From an uncultured archaeon (GTDB lineage Archaea > Thermoproteota > Nitrososphaeria > JACIWG01): a stretch of DNA of 64,000 nucleotides. The stretch covers positions 124,001-188,000 of the forward strand of contig CALHLD010000024.1 in the NCBI GenBank assembly GCA_938034445.1, written 5' to 3'. The notes under the pieces are model-generated. The model did no database searches. It was not told where the DNA came from and saw only the letters and a program-made list of their open reading frames with translations. Numbering within the stretch: position 1 is the stretch's first letter; every line of letters begins with the position of its first letter. Made by a program: the position numbers and the translations under genes. Of this stretch, positions 48,606 to 56,249 are shown in pieces.

Positions 48606-50519
48606 ATGCAGTACAAAAATTCCGAAAAAGCATCGGCAACAATCTTTTTACAGAATATACCACCTGAAGCACAAGTTACAACTATTGAGTATGAGGGTCC
48701 AAGATTTGCAATATATACAAAAAATCCAAGATTTTTTATAGAAAATAGTTTCATAATATCGGATATCGTATCCTCTCTCAAAAAAAGAATTGTAATAAGA
48801 GCCGATAAATCAATAAGAAAAAGCGAAGAAGAAACTAAAGAAATAATATTGCAAAAGCTCCCTAAAGACGTTTCTGTTGATCGTTTCATTTTCGACAAAG
48901 TTTTAGGTGAAGTATTTATTGAGTTAAGAGACATACATAAAATTTATTCAACAATAGGCGAGCAAAATCAGGAAATTTTTTCACTTACTGGTTGGCGTCC
49001 AAAATTTAGAAAAACCTCGTCTATAAAATCTGAGGGTCTGGAACAAGTGTATTATGCACTACAATTTGACTGGTCTAATAGAGAACGTATACTTAAAGAA
49101 GTTGGAGAATACATTTTTAGGCCAAAAATTTACGATAAAATAGAAGTATTTGTCTCATTTCTCGGTGGATTCCAAGAAGTAGGACGTTCATGTGTTTATG
49201 TAAAAACTAATGAAAGTAACATACTGATTGACTGTGGAATAAATCCTGGCGCAAAAAATCCTATTGAAGCCTATCCTCGCCTTGACATGTACCTAAAAAA
49301 TTTAGAGGAACTTGATGCTGTAATAATTAGTCATGCGCATCTGGACCATTGCGGCTTTTTACCTGTTTTATTTAAATATGGATACGATGGTCCCGTTTAT
49401 TGTTCAGAGCCTACGTTGTATCTCATGAGTCTTCTTCTTTCAGATTTTATTAAAGTTTCGTCATCAGAAAGTTCCACTCAATTATTTGATTTAAAGGATT
49501 TGAGAGAAATGATACAACATTGTATTCCATTACCCTATGGATCTGTAACGGATATTTCACCTGATACGAAATTAATACTAAATAATGCAGGGCATATATT
49601 AGGTTCTGCCTCTGTTCATTTACACTTTGGTGAAGGTGTATATAATCTAGTTTATACAGGCGATTTTAAATTTGAAAAAACACAACTGTTAGAAGCAGCT
49701 CAGTATGGTTTCCCACGAGTTGAAACATTAATAGTCGAAAGTACTTATGGTTCCAAAGAGGATATAATGCCTCCAAGAGAGGAGGTTGAAAAATATTTTG
49801 TTAACGCTATAAATCATACACTATCAAAGGGTGGTAAAGTCCTAATTCCAGTTCCAGCTGTAGGCCGTGCCCAAGAAATAATGCTTGTATTGGATCATTG
49901 CCTAAGAGCTAAAGAAATAGTTGAATGCCCCGTATTTATTGAGGGTATGATAACAGACGCTACAGCAATTCATTTCACTTTTCCAGACTATCTCTCTTCC
50001 GAACTAAGGTCATCGATTATTGAACAAGGTGTTAATCCATTTGAATCAGAATATTTTACTATAATAAATAAGCCTGATGAGAGAGAAGAAGTTTTGCAAC
50101 AGGGTCCGGCTATAATAATGGCTACCTCTGGCATGCTTGAAGGTGGTGCATCAATCAAATATCTTGAAGCATTAGCTGGAGATGAAAGAAATAAAGTACT
50201 TTTTGTAGCTTATCAAATAAGTGGAACGTTAGGTAGACGTGTTCTGGATGGTGCTAAACAAATAAGTATCATAGATGATGAAGGAAAAATAAAAATTATT
50301 GATTTAAAATGTGAGGTTGACCAGGTTGTTGGGTTCAGCGGCCATAGCGATTATAACCAAATTATGAGATTTATATCAAAACTTAGGCCAAAGCTTAAAA
50401 ATGTCATAGTAAATCATGGTGAAAGAAATAAAACCATTAACGTAAGCAATAGTATTAAAAAATTATTCCATATACCTTCGGAAGCTCCATCATGTCTTGA
50501 TGCAATGAGACTTGTTTAG
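48606..50519 (+). CDS. fttA: KH/metallo-beta-lactamase/beta-CASP ribonuclease FttA (aCPSF1)
   Basis: A 637-aa archaeal homologue of CPSF73, established as the transcription termination factor in other archaea. N-terminal KH domains occupy about 1-150, the metallo-beta-lactamase core has ISHAHLDHCGF near 240 and YTGDFKFEKT near 351, and the beta-CASP part has STYGSKED near 378 and GFSGHSDYNQI near 578. All metal-ligand motifs look intact. It follows the catalytic proteasome subunit and overlaps sepF tail to tail by 4 bp. Confidence 0.95.
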   Translation: MQYKNSEKASATIFLQNIPPEAQVTTIEYEGPRFAIYTKNPRFFIENSFIISDIVSSLKKRIVIRADKSIRKSEEETKEIILQKLPKDVSVDRFIFDKVLGEVFIELRDIHKIYSTIGEQNQEIFSLTGWRPKFRKTSSIKSEGLEQVYYALQFDWSNRERILKEVGEYIFRPKIYDKIEVFVSFLGGFQEVGRSCVYVKTNESNILIDCGINPGAKNPIEAYPRLDMYLKNLEELDAVIISHAHLDHCGFLPVLFKYGYDGPVYCSEPTLYLMSLLLSDFIKVSSSESSTQLFDLKDLREMIQHCIPLPYGSVTDISPDTKLILNNAGHILGSASVHLHFGEGVYNLVYTGDFKFEKTQLLEAAQYGFPRVETLIVESTYGSKEDIMPPREEVEKYFVNAINHTLSKGGKVLIPVPAVGRAQEIMLVLDHCLRAKEIVECPVFIEGMITDATAIHFTFPDYLSSELRSSIIEQGVNPFESEYFTIINKPDEREEVLQQGPAIIMATSGMLEGGASIKYLEALAGDERNKVLFVAYQISGTLGRRVLDGAKQISIIDDEGKIKIIDLKCEVDQVVGFSGHSDYNQIMRFISKLRPKLKNVIVNHGERNKTINVSNSIKKLFHIPSEAPSCLDAMRLV

Positions 50520-50803
50520 CCTCTCCATATACAGACTGAAGGTGGTGTAATGATTATTCTATCCTCACCTAATCTTGCAATATCTCCTCCACTTGATGTT
50601 GCTATTTCATAAAGTCTACTAACTGCCTCTTTTAATTCATCAATATTCTTTTGTGCCAAAGGTGTAATCCTCAAAATTACGATAGTGTTATTTTCTAAAT
50701 CTTCTTTAACCTTTTCAATTTCACTAATTGACTTTAATGGATATGCCTTTAAAATCATTTTAGCTCCTTCTTGTTTTCCTTTATTAATTAGTTCACTTGA
50801 CAA
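50516..50803 (-). CDS. sepF: SepF-like cell-division protein
   Basis: A 95-aa protein of the archaeal SepF family, a membrane anchor for FtsZ rings. Landmarks are MILKAYPLKSISEIEKVKEDL and the C-terminal GGDIARLGEDRIIITPP. The N-terminal amphipathic membrane-targeting helix is short or absent in this reading. SepF implies an FtsZ-based division system elsewhere in the genome, since its partner is FtsZ in species studied. Confidence 0.88.
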   Translation of the reverse strand: MSSELINKGKQEGAKMILKAYPLKSISEIEKVKEDLENNTIVILRITPLAQKNIDELKEAVSRLYEIATSSGGDIARLGEDRIIITPPSVCIWRG

Positions 50804-50904
50804 GGCTCTAACTCCTTCATATTTGCCTTAGGATAAACTTCTTTTTAAATGTTAGTCTATTTTAAGCTTTTGATAAAAAAATTGTAACCATAATTATTAG
50901 GTTA

Positions 50905-51393
50905 CTATAACTTAATGTTTTTAAGAATAGTCCAATACTTATCTCCAATGTAATGCAAATTATCCAATATTGGCCCCTTGTCCATTTTTTCGGCGTCATT
51001 CTTATTCATTAATGCTTTCCCTATAGCGATAAACTTATTATACATTACATCTTTTACGCATACTATACTGTTTAAATTAAAATCGGCTTCAAAAGAAACT
51101 ATACCTGGTCGCATAATCTTCGCTCCTCTACATATATGTGGTATGGCTCCTGAATCAACCTTTAAAGAAGGAAATTTTTCAAGAAAATCCTTATTGGAGA
51201 CAAGGGAAGGAAAAATTGTATTCCTCTCTTTAATCAAAACTATTTTTCCTAAAATAAAAATTTTATTATCTTTATCTATTTCAATCACACGATTACCCAC
51301 ATACTCTATTTTTTCAATTTCAATTCCAAAGCTATTCTTTATTTCTTCCTCTATCTTTTTTGTATCTTTCTTAGAAAGATAAAATTGGTGCAC
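50905..51393 (-). CDS. PUA-domain RNA-binding protein (MCT-1/DUF1947-like)
   Basis: A 162-aa protein. The N-terminal region (about 1-75) matches the DUF1947 type found before archaeal PUA domains; the PUA core has VDSGAIPHICRGAKIMRPGI near 79 and AIGKALMNKNDAEKM near 125. Relatives include eukaryotic MCT-1/Tma20, which act in translation re-initiation and ribosome recycling; the archaeal role is inferred. It is preceded upstream by the divergent lsm gene. Confidence 0.87.
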   Translation of the reverse strand: MHQFYLSKKDTKKIEEEIKNSFGIEIEKIEYVGNRVIEIDKDNKIFILGKIVLIKERNTIFPSLVSNKDFLEKFPSLKVDSGAIPHICRGAKIMRPGIVSFEADFNLNSIVCVKDVMYNKFIAIGKALMNKNDAEKMDKGPILDNLHYIGDKYWTILKNIKL

Positions 51394-51520
51394 ATCTATG
51401 TTAAAAAATTTTCTATTCTTAAACTTATCCTACATCACTGGCCAACATTATTAACTATCATAAAATAGAAAAAGTAAATAAAGCAGATTTTTTAGAGTTG
51501 ATATCACTAGGCGATCTACA

Positions 51521-51748
51521 TTGTCACTTGATCTTGCTGTTAAAATGTTAGAAAAAAGTTTAGGAAAAATAGTGTTAATAAAACTAAAAAGTGGTCGTGC
51601 TATAAGAGGAGTTTTAAAAGGCTATGATCAGCACATGAACTTCCTACTTGAACAGTCAGAGGAAATACTAGACGATGGTAGGACTTCATCCTTAGGTACA
51701 ATAGTTGTACGTGGCGATAATGTTATACTAATATCTCCATCACCATAA
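51521..51748 (+). CDS. Lsm/Sm-like RNA-binding protein
   Basis: A 75-aa Sm-fold protein. Sm1 motif: [20 protein letters not shown] then [10 protein letters not shown]; Sm2 motif: [14 protein letters not shown]. These form seven-membered rings that bind U-rich RNA. TTG start at 51521. It lies 15 bp upstream of the L37e gene, a pairing typical of archaea. Confidence 0.94.
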   Translation: MSLDLAVKMLEKSLGKIVLIKLKSGRAIRGVLKGYDQHMNFLLEQSEEILDDGRTSSLGTIVVRGDNVILISPSP

Positions 51749-51763
51749 ATAAGGTGAAATAAA

Positions 51764-51910
51764 ATGAAAGGCACATCTTCATTTGGCGTGAAAGGAAAAC
51801 GCGCTCGAACTCACATAATTTGCAGAAGATGCGGTAAACCTTCTTTTCATATTCGCAAAAAAAGATGTGCAAGCTGTGGATTCGGCGCCTCCAAAAAGCT
51901 TAAAAAATAA
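51764..51910 (+). CDS. rpl37e: Large-subunit ribosomal protein L37e
   Basis: A 48-aa zinc-finger ribosomal protein, too short for the ORF track. It starts [20 protein letters not shown] and has the pairs CRRC and CASC, ending in a Lys-rich tail. Start ATG 51764 with GGTGA about 8 nt upstream. Second gene of the lsm-rpl37e unit. Confidence 0.93.
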   Translation: MKGTSSFGVKGKRARTHIICRRCGKPSFHIRKKRCASCGFGASKKLKK

Positions 51911-51996
51911 AAGTTTTTCTAAGAAATTAGCATAATACATAACCTAAACCTAACCAATACATTTAATTATATGTTCCAACAAAAGATTGATTGTAA

Positions 51997-52650
51997 ATGT
52001 CTTTAAATGACCTGTTAATAGGCATCGTCACTGGCTCGATAGCCACTGGTATTATAAGTCTATTCATTTATAGAGTTAAACATAAAAAACAATCTAAATC
52101 AGTTTCTCCTACTTCTCCAATTAAGCCACCAACAATTCCTGAAGAAGAAGTCAAAAGTGCTAAACAAGAAGTAAAAACATTGTTACTTGAGAAAGACCTA
52201 TTAAGTAGTGCAATAACACGCGTATTCGAATTAGAAGCACAAGGACAGATTTCAAAAGATGAAAGAGATCTATTAGTTAAAAAATATAAGACGCAATTAG
52301 AAGAAGTTGATAAGAAACTTGAAAATTTAGAACTAATTATAGAAGTAAGTGAACTTGAAAATTTAAGAAGTGAACTTGTAAGTCTACTTTCTAAAAAAAT
52401 AGATGAGGTTGACAAAAAACTTGAGAAAGCTATCAGCAGACTTGATATACAAAAACCAAAACCCCTACAACAATTACCTACATCAGAAAAGGTAATATCG
52501 TCTGCAACAACACAACCGGCTAAGGTCGAGAAAAGGTCTTCTAGACCACTTGAATCCTCTATAGAAAGAGAACTTAAACGTTATAGAGAAGAAATACTTA
52601 AAGCTCTTGAAAAATTAGAACAAATTGATGTTGAGGAGACCCAAAGTTGA
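51997..52650 (+). CDS. Membrane-anchored coiled-coil protein
   Basis: A 217-aa protein I do not recognise. One N-terminal transmembrane helix (LLIGIVTGSIATGIISLFIY), a Pro/Ser-rich linker, then a long charged region at about 50-148 with strong heptad-like pattern (KKYKTQLEEVDKKLENLELI), a Pro/Thr-rich linker, and a final amphipathic helix (LKRYREEILKALEKLEQI). The plan suggests a cytoplasmic scaffold at the membrane. Its stop overlaps the TTG start of rpiA. Confidence 0.65.
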   Translation: MSLNDLLIGIVTGSIATGIISLFIYRVKHKKQSKSVSPTSPIKPPTIPEEEVKSAKQEVKTLLLEKDLLSSAITRVFELEAQGQISKDERDLLVKKYKTQLEEVDKKLENLELIIEVSELENLRSELVSLLSKKIDEVDKKLEKAISRLDIQKPKPLQQLPTSEKVISSATTQPAKVEKRSSRPLESSIERELKRYREEILKALEKLEQIDVEETQS

Positions 52651-53327
52651 CTGCTTCATCAATTTTTCTCGAAATTACTAAATCCCTTATTGATGAGATA
52701 AAGAGGTCAAAAATTATAGGTATAGGCAGCGGAAGGACTATGTCTGATTTTCTAGATAGTATGTCAAAAATTTGCAAACTTGGAAATAAGTATATTCCAA
52801 CTTCATATCAAATATTATTCAAGTTAAAAGAAAATGGGTTTGAAGTTGCAGACTCAATAACTTCGAATGAAATCGACTTATACATTGATAGTGTTGATCA
52901 AATTGAAGACAGAACTTTCTTTTCAATTAAAGGTGGAGGTGGTGCTCTTTTAAAAGAAAAAATTTTAATGTATAACTCAAAAAAGATAATTTTTCTGGTT
53001 CAAAATAAAAAATTTGTAAGTAAACTTGGAATTAACTGTCCAGTGCCTGTGGAAATTTCTCCATTTGCTGTAAACTTTGTTTCAAATTATTTAAAAAAGA
53101 TTAATGGCATACCAGAGGTTAGAAAAGATCTAAGAGGTTTCCCTGTTTTTACAGAAAATGGGAACATAATATTAGACACAACTTTCAAAGAACTAATGGA
53201 TCCCCCCTCTCTAGAAAAAGAAATAAAAATTCAAGCTGGTGTTATTGAAGTTGGTTTATTCACGAAAAAGCCTTCAAAAATTTATTTAATAGAGAACAAC
53301 ACATTTAAAATAATTGATCTAGATTAA
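52647..53327 (+). CDS. rpiA: Ribose-5-phosphate isomerase A
   Basis: A 226-aa enzyme interconverting ribose-5-phosphate and ribulose-5-phosphate. IIGIGSGRTMSDFL near 23 and IKGGGGALLKEKIL near 93 are family motifs. The usual DGADE box reads DSVDQ near 80, so both catalytic-region aspartates are kept but the flanking residues differ. The C-terminal EKEIKIQAGVIEVGLF is typical. TTG start overlapping the previous stop. It converges on the PAP2-like gene with a 9-bp overlap. Confidence 0.88.
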   Translation: MTASSIFLEITKSLIDEIKRSKIIGIGSGRTMSDFLDSMSKICKLGNKYIPTSYQILFKLKENGFEVADSITSNEIDLYIDSVDQIEDRTFFSIKGGGGALLKEKILMYNSKKIIFLVQNKKFVSKLGINCPVPVEISPFAVNFVSNYLKKINGIPEVRKDLRGFPVFTENGNIILDTTFKELMDPPSLEKEIKIQAGVIEVGLFTKKPSKIYLIENNTFKIIDLD

Positions 53328-53921
53328 AAATTCCTCTAGTAAAAATGCGGAAAATAGTGTTCCAAAAGTGCCTAAACCAGCACCAGCAAAAACTTGTAAC
53401 CAATTATGTGCTCTAACTTTTACTCTAGCCCACATAAGTAATGGTGTAAGAATTAGGAGTGGGGAAAAAAGGCCATTAGAAATTATTGAGAGAAGAGTTA
53501 AAGGTGTACAAAATCCTATTACATGGATACTAATCTTCCATCTTAATGTTATAATCAAGGTTATACATGCAATAATTAATGATGTCAGAGAAAAAATGGT
53601 ATAATATTTTAAGTTTAAGCTAAAAAATATAATTGCACTAATAATGTATCCTAGAATTCCTGCAATAAAATGTTTAGGCCTCTCCTTTAACTCTGAAATA
53701 TAGATATCATCATGACGTTTTATAATTCTTATAAAAGTTGAAGAAAAAGGCAAAAAAGCATAAAAGAATATACTCACTAAAACTAGAATAAAATAACCGA
53801 AGTTTATCTGATAACCTAAATAATATGGTGCAATTATACAAAAAATGGTACTAACGATAGGTGAAGAAAGTAAAGTGGAAAGCCAACTTGCAAGAATGTT
53901 ATTTTTCAACAACGAAGCCAA
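53319..53921 (-). CDS. PAP2-superfamily-like membrane protein
   Basis: A 200-aa protein with about five to six transmembrane helices. Divergent PAP2 phosphatase motifs can be traced: KERPKHF near 80 for KxxxxxxRP, SIHV near 131 for the SGH region, and RVKVRAHNWLQV near 166 for SRxxxxxHxxxD. The substitutions make catalytic activity uncertain. PAP2 proteins hydrolyse lipid or polyprenyl phosphates at the membrane. Start and function are only moderately certain. Confidence 0.65.
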   Translation of the reverse strand: MASLLKNNILASWLSTLLSSPIVSTIFCIIAPYYLGYQINFGYFILVLVSIFFYAFLPFSSTFIRIIKRHDDIYISELKERPKHFIAGILGYIISAIIFFSLNLKYYTIFSLTSLIIACITLIITLRWKISIHVIGFCTPLTLLSIISNGLFSPLLILTPLLMWARVKVRAHNWLQVFAGAGLGTFGTLFSAFLLEEFLI

Positions 53922-53965
53922 AAAATTTTATCTATAAATATGTTTTTAACAAACCTATAAAGAAG

Positions 53966-54037
53966 GGGCCGGTAGTTCAGCGGTAGAATACCCGACTTGC
54001 ACTCGGGAGGTCGCGGGTTCAAATCCCGCCCGGTCCA
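53966..54037 (+). tRNA. tRNA-Ala(TGC), integration target
   Basis: Acceptor GGGCCGG/CCGGTCC with the alanine-identity G3-U70 wobble, anticodon stem CCCGA/TCGGG with loop CTTGCAC (anticodon TGC), T arm GCGGG-TTCAAAT-CCCGC, discriminator A. The 3' end is repeated 5.4 kb downstream and marks the insertion site of the genomic island. The gene remains complete. Confidence 0.96.
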
Positions 54038-54060
54038 CTTAATTTTTTAAGCGGATCCTT
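54026..54060 (+). repeat. attL-like direct repeat at the tRNA-Ala 3' end
   Basis: CCGCCCGGTCCACTTAATTT plus TTTAAGCGGATCCTT overlaps the last 12 bases of tRNA-Ala. It matches 59436-59470 with few mismatches, the arrangement left by tRNA-targeted site-specific integration. Confidence 0.8.
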
Positions 54061-54169
54061 AAATAAAGGAACATCCTTTCCTTTAATTGATGAGGGTTGA
54101 GGGCTAAGTATTCGTATCTCCTTGAGGATGGGGATTTCCGGCGCTGGTTTGATAATCTTGCGGCAAGTC

Positions 54170-54661
54170 TTATTTGACGGCCACCGTTATGGATGCTATA
54201 ATTCTTATGCCTGCAAGCTCCCATGAAATTAGCTCGCCTGTAAGCAAAATTGCCAAAATGTTAGATGCTGGAGCCATTAGAAGGAAAGTTATGGCTGGGC
54301 CTATTCCAGGCCCTGCGTATAGGACTCCGCCGAAGAGGGGGAACCATTGTGCACGAGCAAACCGTCAAGAATGGAGCCATTCCAAGGGCAAGTCCATAAC
54401 CAACTGCTTTGCTGCTTCCCATATACTTTGTAATAGCTTCTTTTGGCACAAACTCATATAGATTAAGCCTGCAACCGTGAAGGCGAAGAGTAGGCATATT
54501 GTTCCGTGGCTGAAGTAGTCATATAGATAGACAAGCGGAATTTGCCATAATGGATGACCGCGCAGTTCAATTGGCGTGGAGGTGGGCGCAAGTGAATACG
54601 TTGTATACGGCTGTAGATCAGAAGCCCTATAACAACAGCTATGAAGACTAGGATTATGCTA
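54170..54661 (-). pseudogene. YraQ/ArsP-like permease (DUF318), frameshifted
   Basis: The minus strand encodes, across at least two frames, a recognisable permease: YLYDYFSHGTICLLFAFTVA, EFVPKEAITKYMGSSKAVGY, FLTVCSCTMVP, then after a frame change LYAGPGIGPAITFLLMAPAS and NILAILLTGELISW, ending at the stop near 54170. The CSCTxxP and GPAIxFL motifs are those of the PF03773 permease family (ArsP, YraQ), which exports metalloid or other small compounds. Frame changes and an unclear start show that it is broken, or that the sequence has errors here. Confidence 0.7.
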
Positions 54662-54838
54662 GCTCAGATGGTCCTTAAGGTTTTTTCTTCCATTCTTTTC
54701 GCCTTTAGTGAGTGCCTCTCCAAGCAGTTTCTTAACTTCGTCTAGGTTTGGGACTCTTTCCACGATTTTGACAGTGTTGTTTATTGCCAGTGCTGGGGAG
54801 ACCAGAACACCGTATTTTTGCACCGTTTCCTTCGACAT
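54659..54838 (-). pseudogene. Thioredoxin-like C-terminal fragment
   Basis: A 59-aa frame, MSKETVQKYGVLVSPALAIN then KIVERVPNLDEVKKLLGEA. The VSPALxIN pattern with its cis-Pro-like P and the final helix match the C-terminal half of small redox-disulfide (thioredoxin-like) proteins that often accompany the adjacent permease family. The CxxC-bearing N-terminal half is missing. Its ATG overlaps the stop of the upstream fragment (TAATG). Confidence 0.5.
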
Positions 54839-55009
54839 TATGTTAGCTCTCTATTCGGCGATAGGCCGTTCTGTTCTATACTGTAGACTACGGCTTTTGG
54901 ATTTAGGCTTTCGGCTAAACGCTTGAACTTGGCCCAACTCCTAATTTTGACCACACCTTCGCCTGAACCCTCTTTTGGCTACATAAATGTCCTCATCTAA
55001 TAGTTTCAT
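54838..55009 (-). pseudogene. Frameshifted small gene upstream of the thioredoxin-like fragment
   Basis: Starts MKLLDEDIYVAK at the ATG near 55007-55009 behind a TATA-like TAAATATAAATAT, then shifts frame near AGAGGGTT and continues as GEGVVKIRSWAKFKRLAESL and NPKAVVYSIEQNGLSPNREL to a TAA. I do not recognise the family. Together with the next fragment it may once have been one longer gene. Confidence 0.45.
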
Positions 55010-55039
55010 ATTTATATTTAAGGGGCGTTGCAAGCCCTT

Positions 55040-55175
55040 TTATGGGAAGAGTTCAATCTCCTTTTTGGCGCCGCATTTAACACAGACAAGCTTAACGTGA
55101 GACTTGTTTTCTGTTAGTCCTTCACCCCCTCCATTCATGCTCGCATTGAGCTTTACTTTCTTCTGGTTGGTTCAT
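55040..55175 (-). pseudogene. Frameshifted 45-47-aa zinc-knuckle gene
   Basis: Reads MNQPEESKAQCEHEWRG, meets a stop after a run of five G, and continues in the next frame as GLTENKSHVKLVCVKCGAKK ending ELFP. One fewer G restores a small protein with one C-x(3)-H pair and one CxxC pair, a likely zinc site. No family recognised. Confidence 0.5.
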
Positions 55176-55238
55176 GTTTTGTCCTCAACATTATTTTTCA
55201 TATTTAAGGATTTAAATTTATTGTTTTCAAAGCATAAC

Positions 55239-55248
55239 ACTTATATAT
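55239..55248 (+). promoter_or_regulatory. TATA box of the padR operon
   Basis: ACTTATATAT lies about 20-26 bp before the padR ATG at 55265, implying a leaderless or very short-leader transcript. Confidence 0.55.
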
Positions 55249-55261
55249 GTAACATTGTTAC
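55249..55261. promoter_or_regulatory. Putative PadR operator
   Basis: GTAACATTGTTAC is a perfect 13-bp inverted repeat (6-1-6) placed between the TATA box and the padR start codon. PadR regulators typically bind such palindromes and repress their own operon; binding here is inferred from position. Confidence 0.6.
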
Positions 55262-55264
55262 CTA

Positions 55265-55651
55265 ATGACTATGTGTGGTCCAAAAAATTGCGGTTGCTGG
55301 CACAACTATCCAGAAAGAGGATGGATACAATTTCTACTAATGAGGATACTTTACGAAAAACCCATGCATGGCTACCAGCTCCTAGAAGAAATAGAACAGC
55401 GAAGCGGTGGATACCACAAACTAGAGCCGGGTTCGATATATACGCTTCTAAGAAGAATGGAAGAAAGAGGCTTTCTAGAGTCTAAATGGGAAAAAGTCGA
55501 AGGCGGGCCGGACAGAAGAATTTACCACCTAACAGATAAGGGAATTGAGGCCCTAAAAATGGGATTGGAATCAATTATTAAAAGGAAGATGCTCTTCGAG
55601 GATTTAGCTAAATTTTATCGTGAAAATTTCGAAAAAACAGAAAGGAGGTGA
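55265..55651 (+). CDS. PadR family transcriptional regulator
   Basis: A 128-aa regulator. The unusual N-terminus MTMCGPKNCGCWHNYPERGW has three cysteines that might sense metal or redox. The PadR winged helix follows: QFLLMRILYEKPMHGYQLLE near 22, LEPGSIYTLLRRMEERGFLE near 53 and PDRRIYHLTDKGIEALKMG near 82. A C-terminal dimerisation helix ends the protein. It is the first gene of the operon, and its stop is part of the Shine-Dalgarno AGGAGGTGA for the next gene. Many PadR proteins control ABC exporters. Confidence 0.93.
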   Translation: MTMCGPKNCGCWHNYPERGWIQFLLMRILYEKPMHGYQLLEEIEQRSGGYHKLEPGSIYTLLRRMEERGFLESKWEKVEGGPDRRIYHLTDKGIEALKMGLESIIKRKMLFEDLAKFYRENFEKTERR

Positions 55652-55658
55652 GAGGTAA

Positions 55659-55895
55659 ATGTGCAGATGTTGCTGCGGCTGTGGCGGAATGGAAAGGCAC
55701 CACACACATCATGAACACAAGCGTATGCACTATATGGGCTTACCATTTCCGTTAATCGACGTTGAAGAAGAAATAAAAATGCTCGAAGAATATAAGGAAG
55801 CCCTCACAAAAAGGCTAGAAAAAGTGAACGAACGCTTAGAAACCTTAAAGGCTAAGACTTCCCTCACCACCTCCACCAAATTTTCTGGAGGATGA
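55659..55895 (+). CDS. Cys/His-rich small protein with C-terminal coiled coil
   Basis: A 78-aa protein. The N-terminus CRCCCGCGGMERHHTHHEHK packs five Cys and five His into about 20 residues, a likely metal-binding cluster. Residues 33-68 (VEEEIKMLEEYKEALTKRLE) form a coiled coil, and the tail is Ser/Thr-rich. The layout resembles DUF5320-type proteins, but I cannot assign it. Strong Shine-Dalgarno (AGAGGTAA). Position between padR and cupin suggests a metal-handling or sensing role for the operon. Confidence 0.7.
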   Translation: MCRCCCGCGGMERHHTHHEHKRMHYMGLPFPLIDVEEEIKMLEEYKEALTKRLEKVNERLETLKAKTSLTTSTKFSGG

Positions 55896-55902
55896 AAACA
55901 TC

Positions 55903-56238
55903 ATGGGAGTAATAAATTTGAATCAGCTTGTGGAGTTCTCCCAAAAGAAAGGCTTATTGGATACTATGGAAGAGCGCAAGCGTGCAAAGAAAGACTTGCT
56001 GAAAACAAAAAACTACAATCTTGTGCTAATATGCCTTAATGATGGCCAAGAAATTCCCTCGCGATCAGAACCATACGAAGTTTGCTTTTACGTTATTGAG
56101 GGAAAGGGTGAATTTACAGTGGGCAAAGAAAAAGCAAATTTATCCGTTGGCGAAATGCTTTTAACTCCAGCAAACTTGCCAAGAGGAATAAAAAGCCAAG
56201 GGCGCCTAATCTTGTTGGGAATCCAAGAACCGCATTAG
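55903..56238 (+). CDS. Cupin-domain protein
   Basis: A 111-aa single-domain cupin. The first motif region is PSRSEPYEVCFYVIEGKGEF near 50 and the second is LSVGEMLLTPANLPRGIKS near 80. The usual metal-binding histidines are mostly replaced (E and S at HxH), so it may bind a ligand rather than act as an enzyme. Third gene of the padR operon, 12 bp before the ABC ATPase gene. Confidence 0.8.
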   Translation: MGVINLNQLVEFSQKKGLLDTMEERKRAKKDLLKTKNYNLVLICLNDGQEIPSRSEPYEVCFYVIEGKGEFTVGKEKANLSVGEMLLTPANLPRGIKSQGRLILLGIQEPH

Positions 56239-56249
56239 AGGTTGGAACC

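Noticed and set aside
54174-54461. 95-aa plus-strand ORF
   Set aside because: It is antisense to the recognisable permease pseudogene and resembles no protein.
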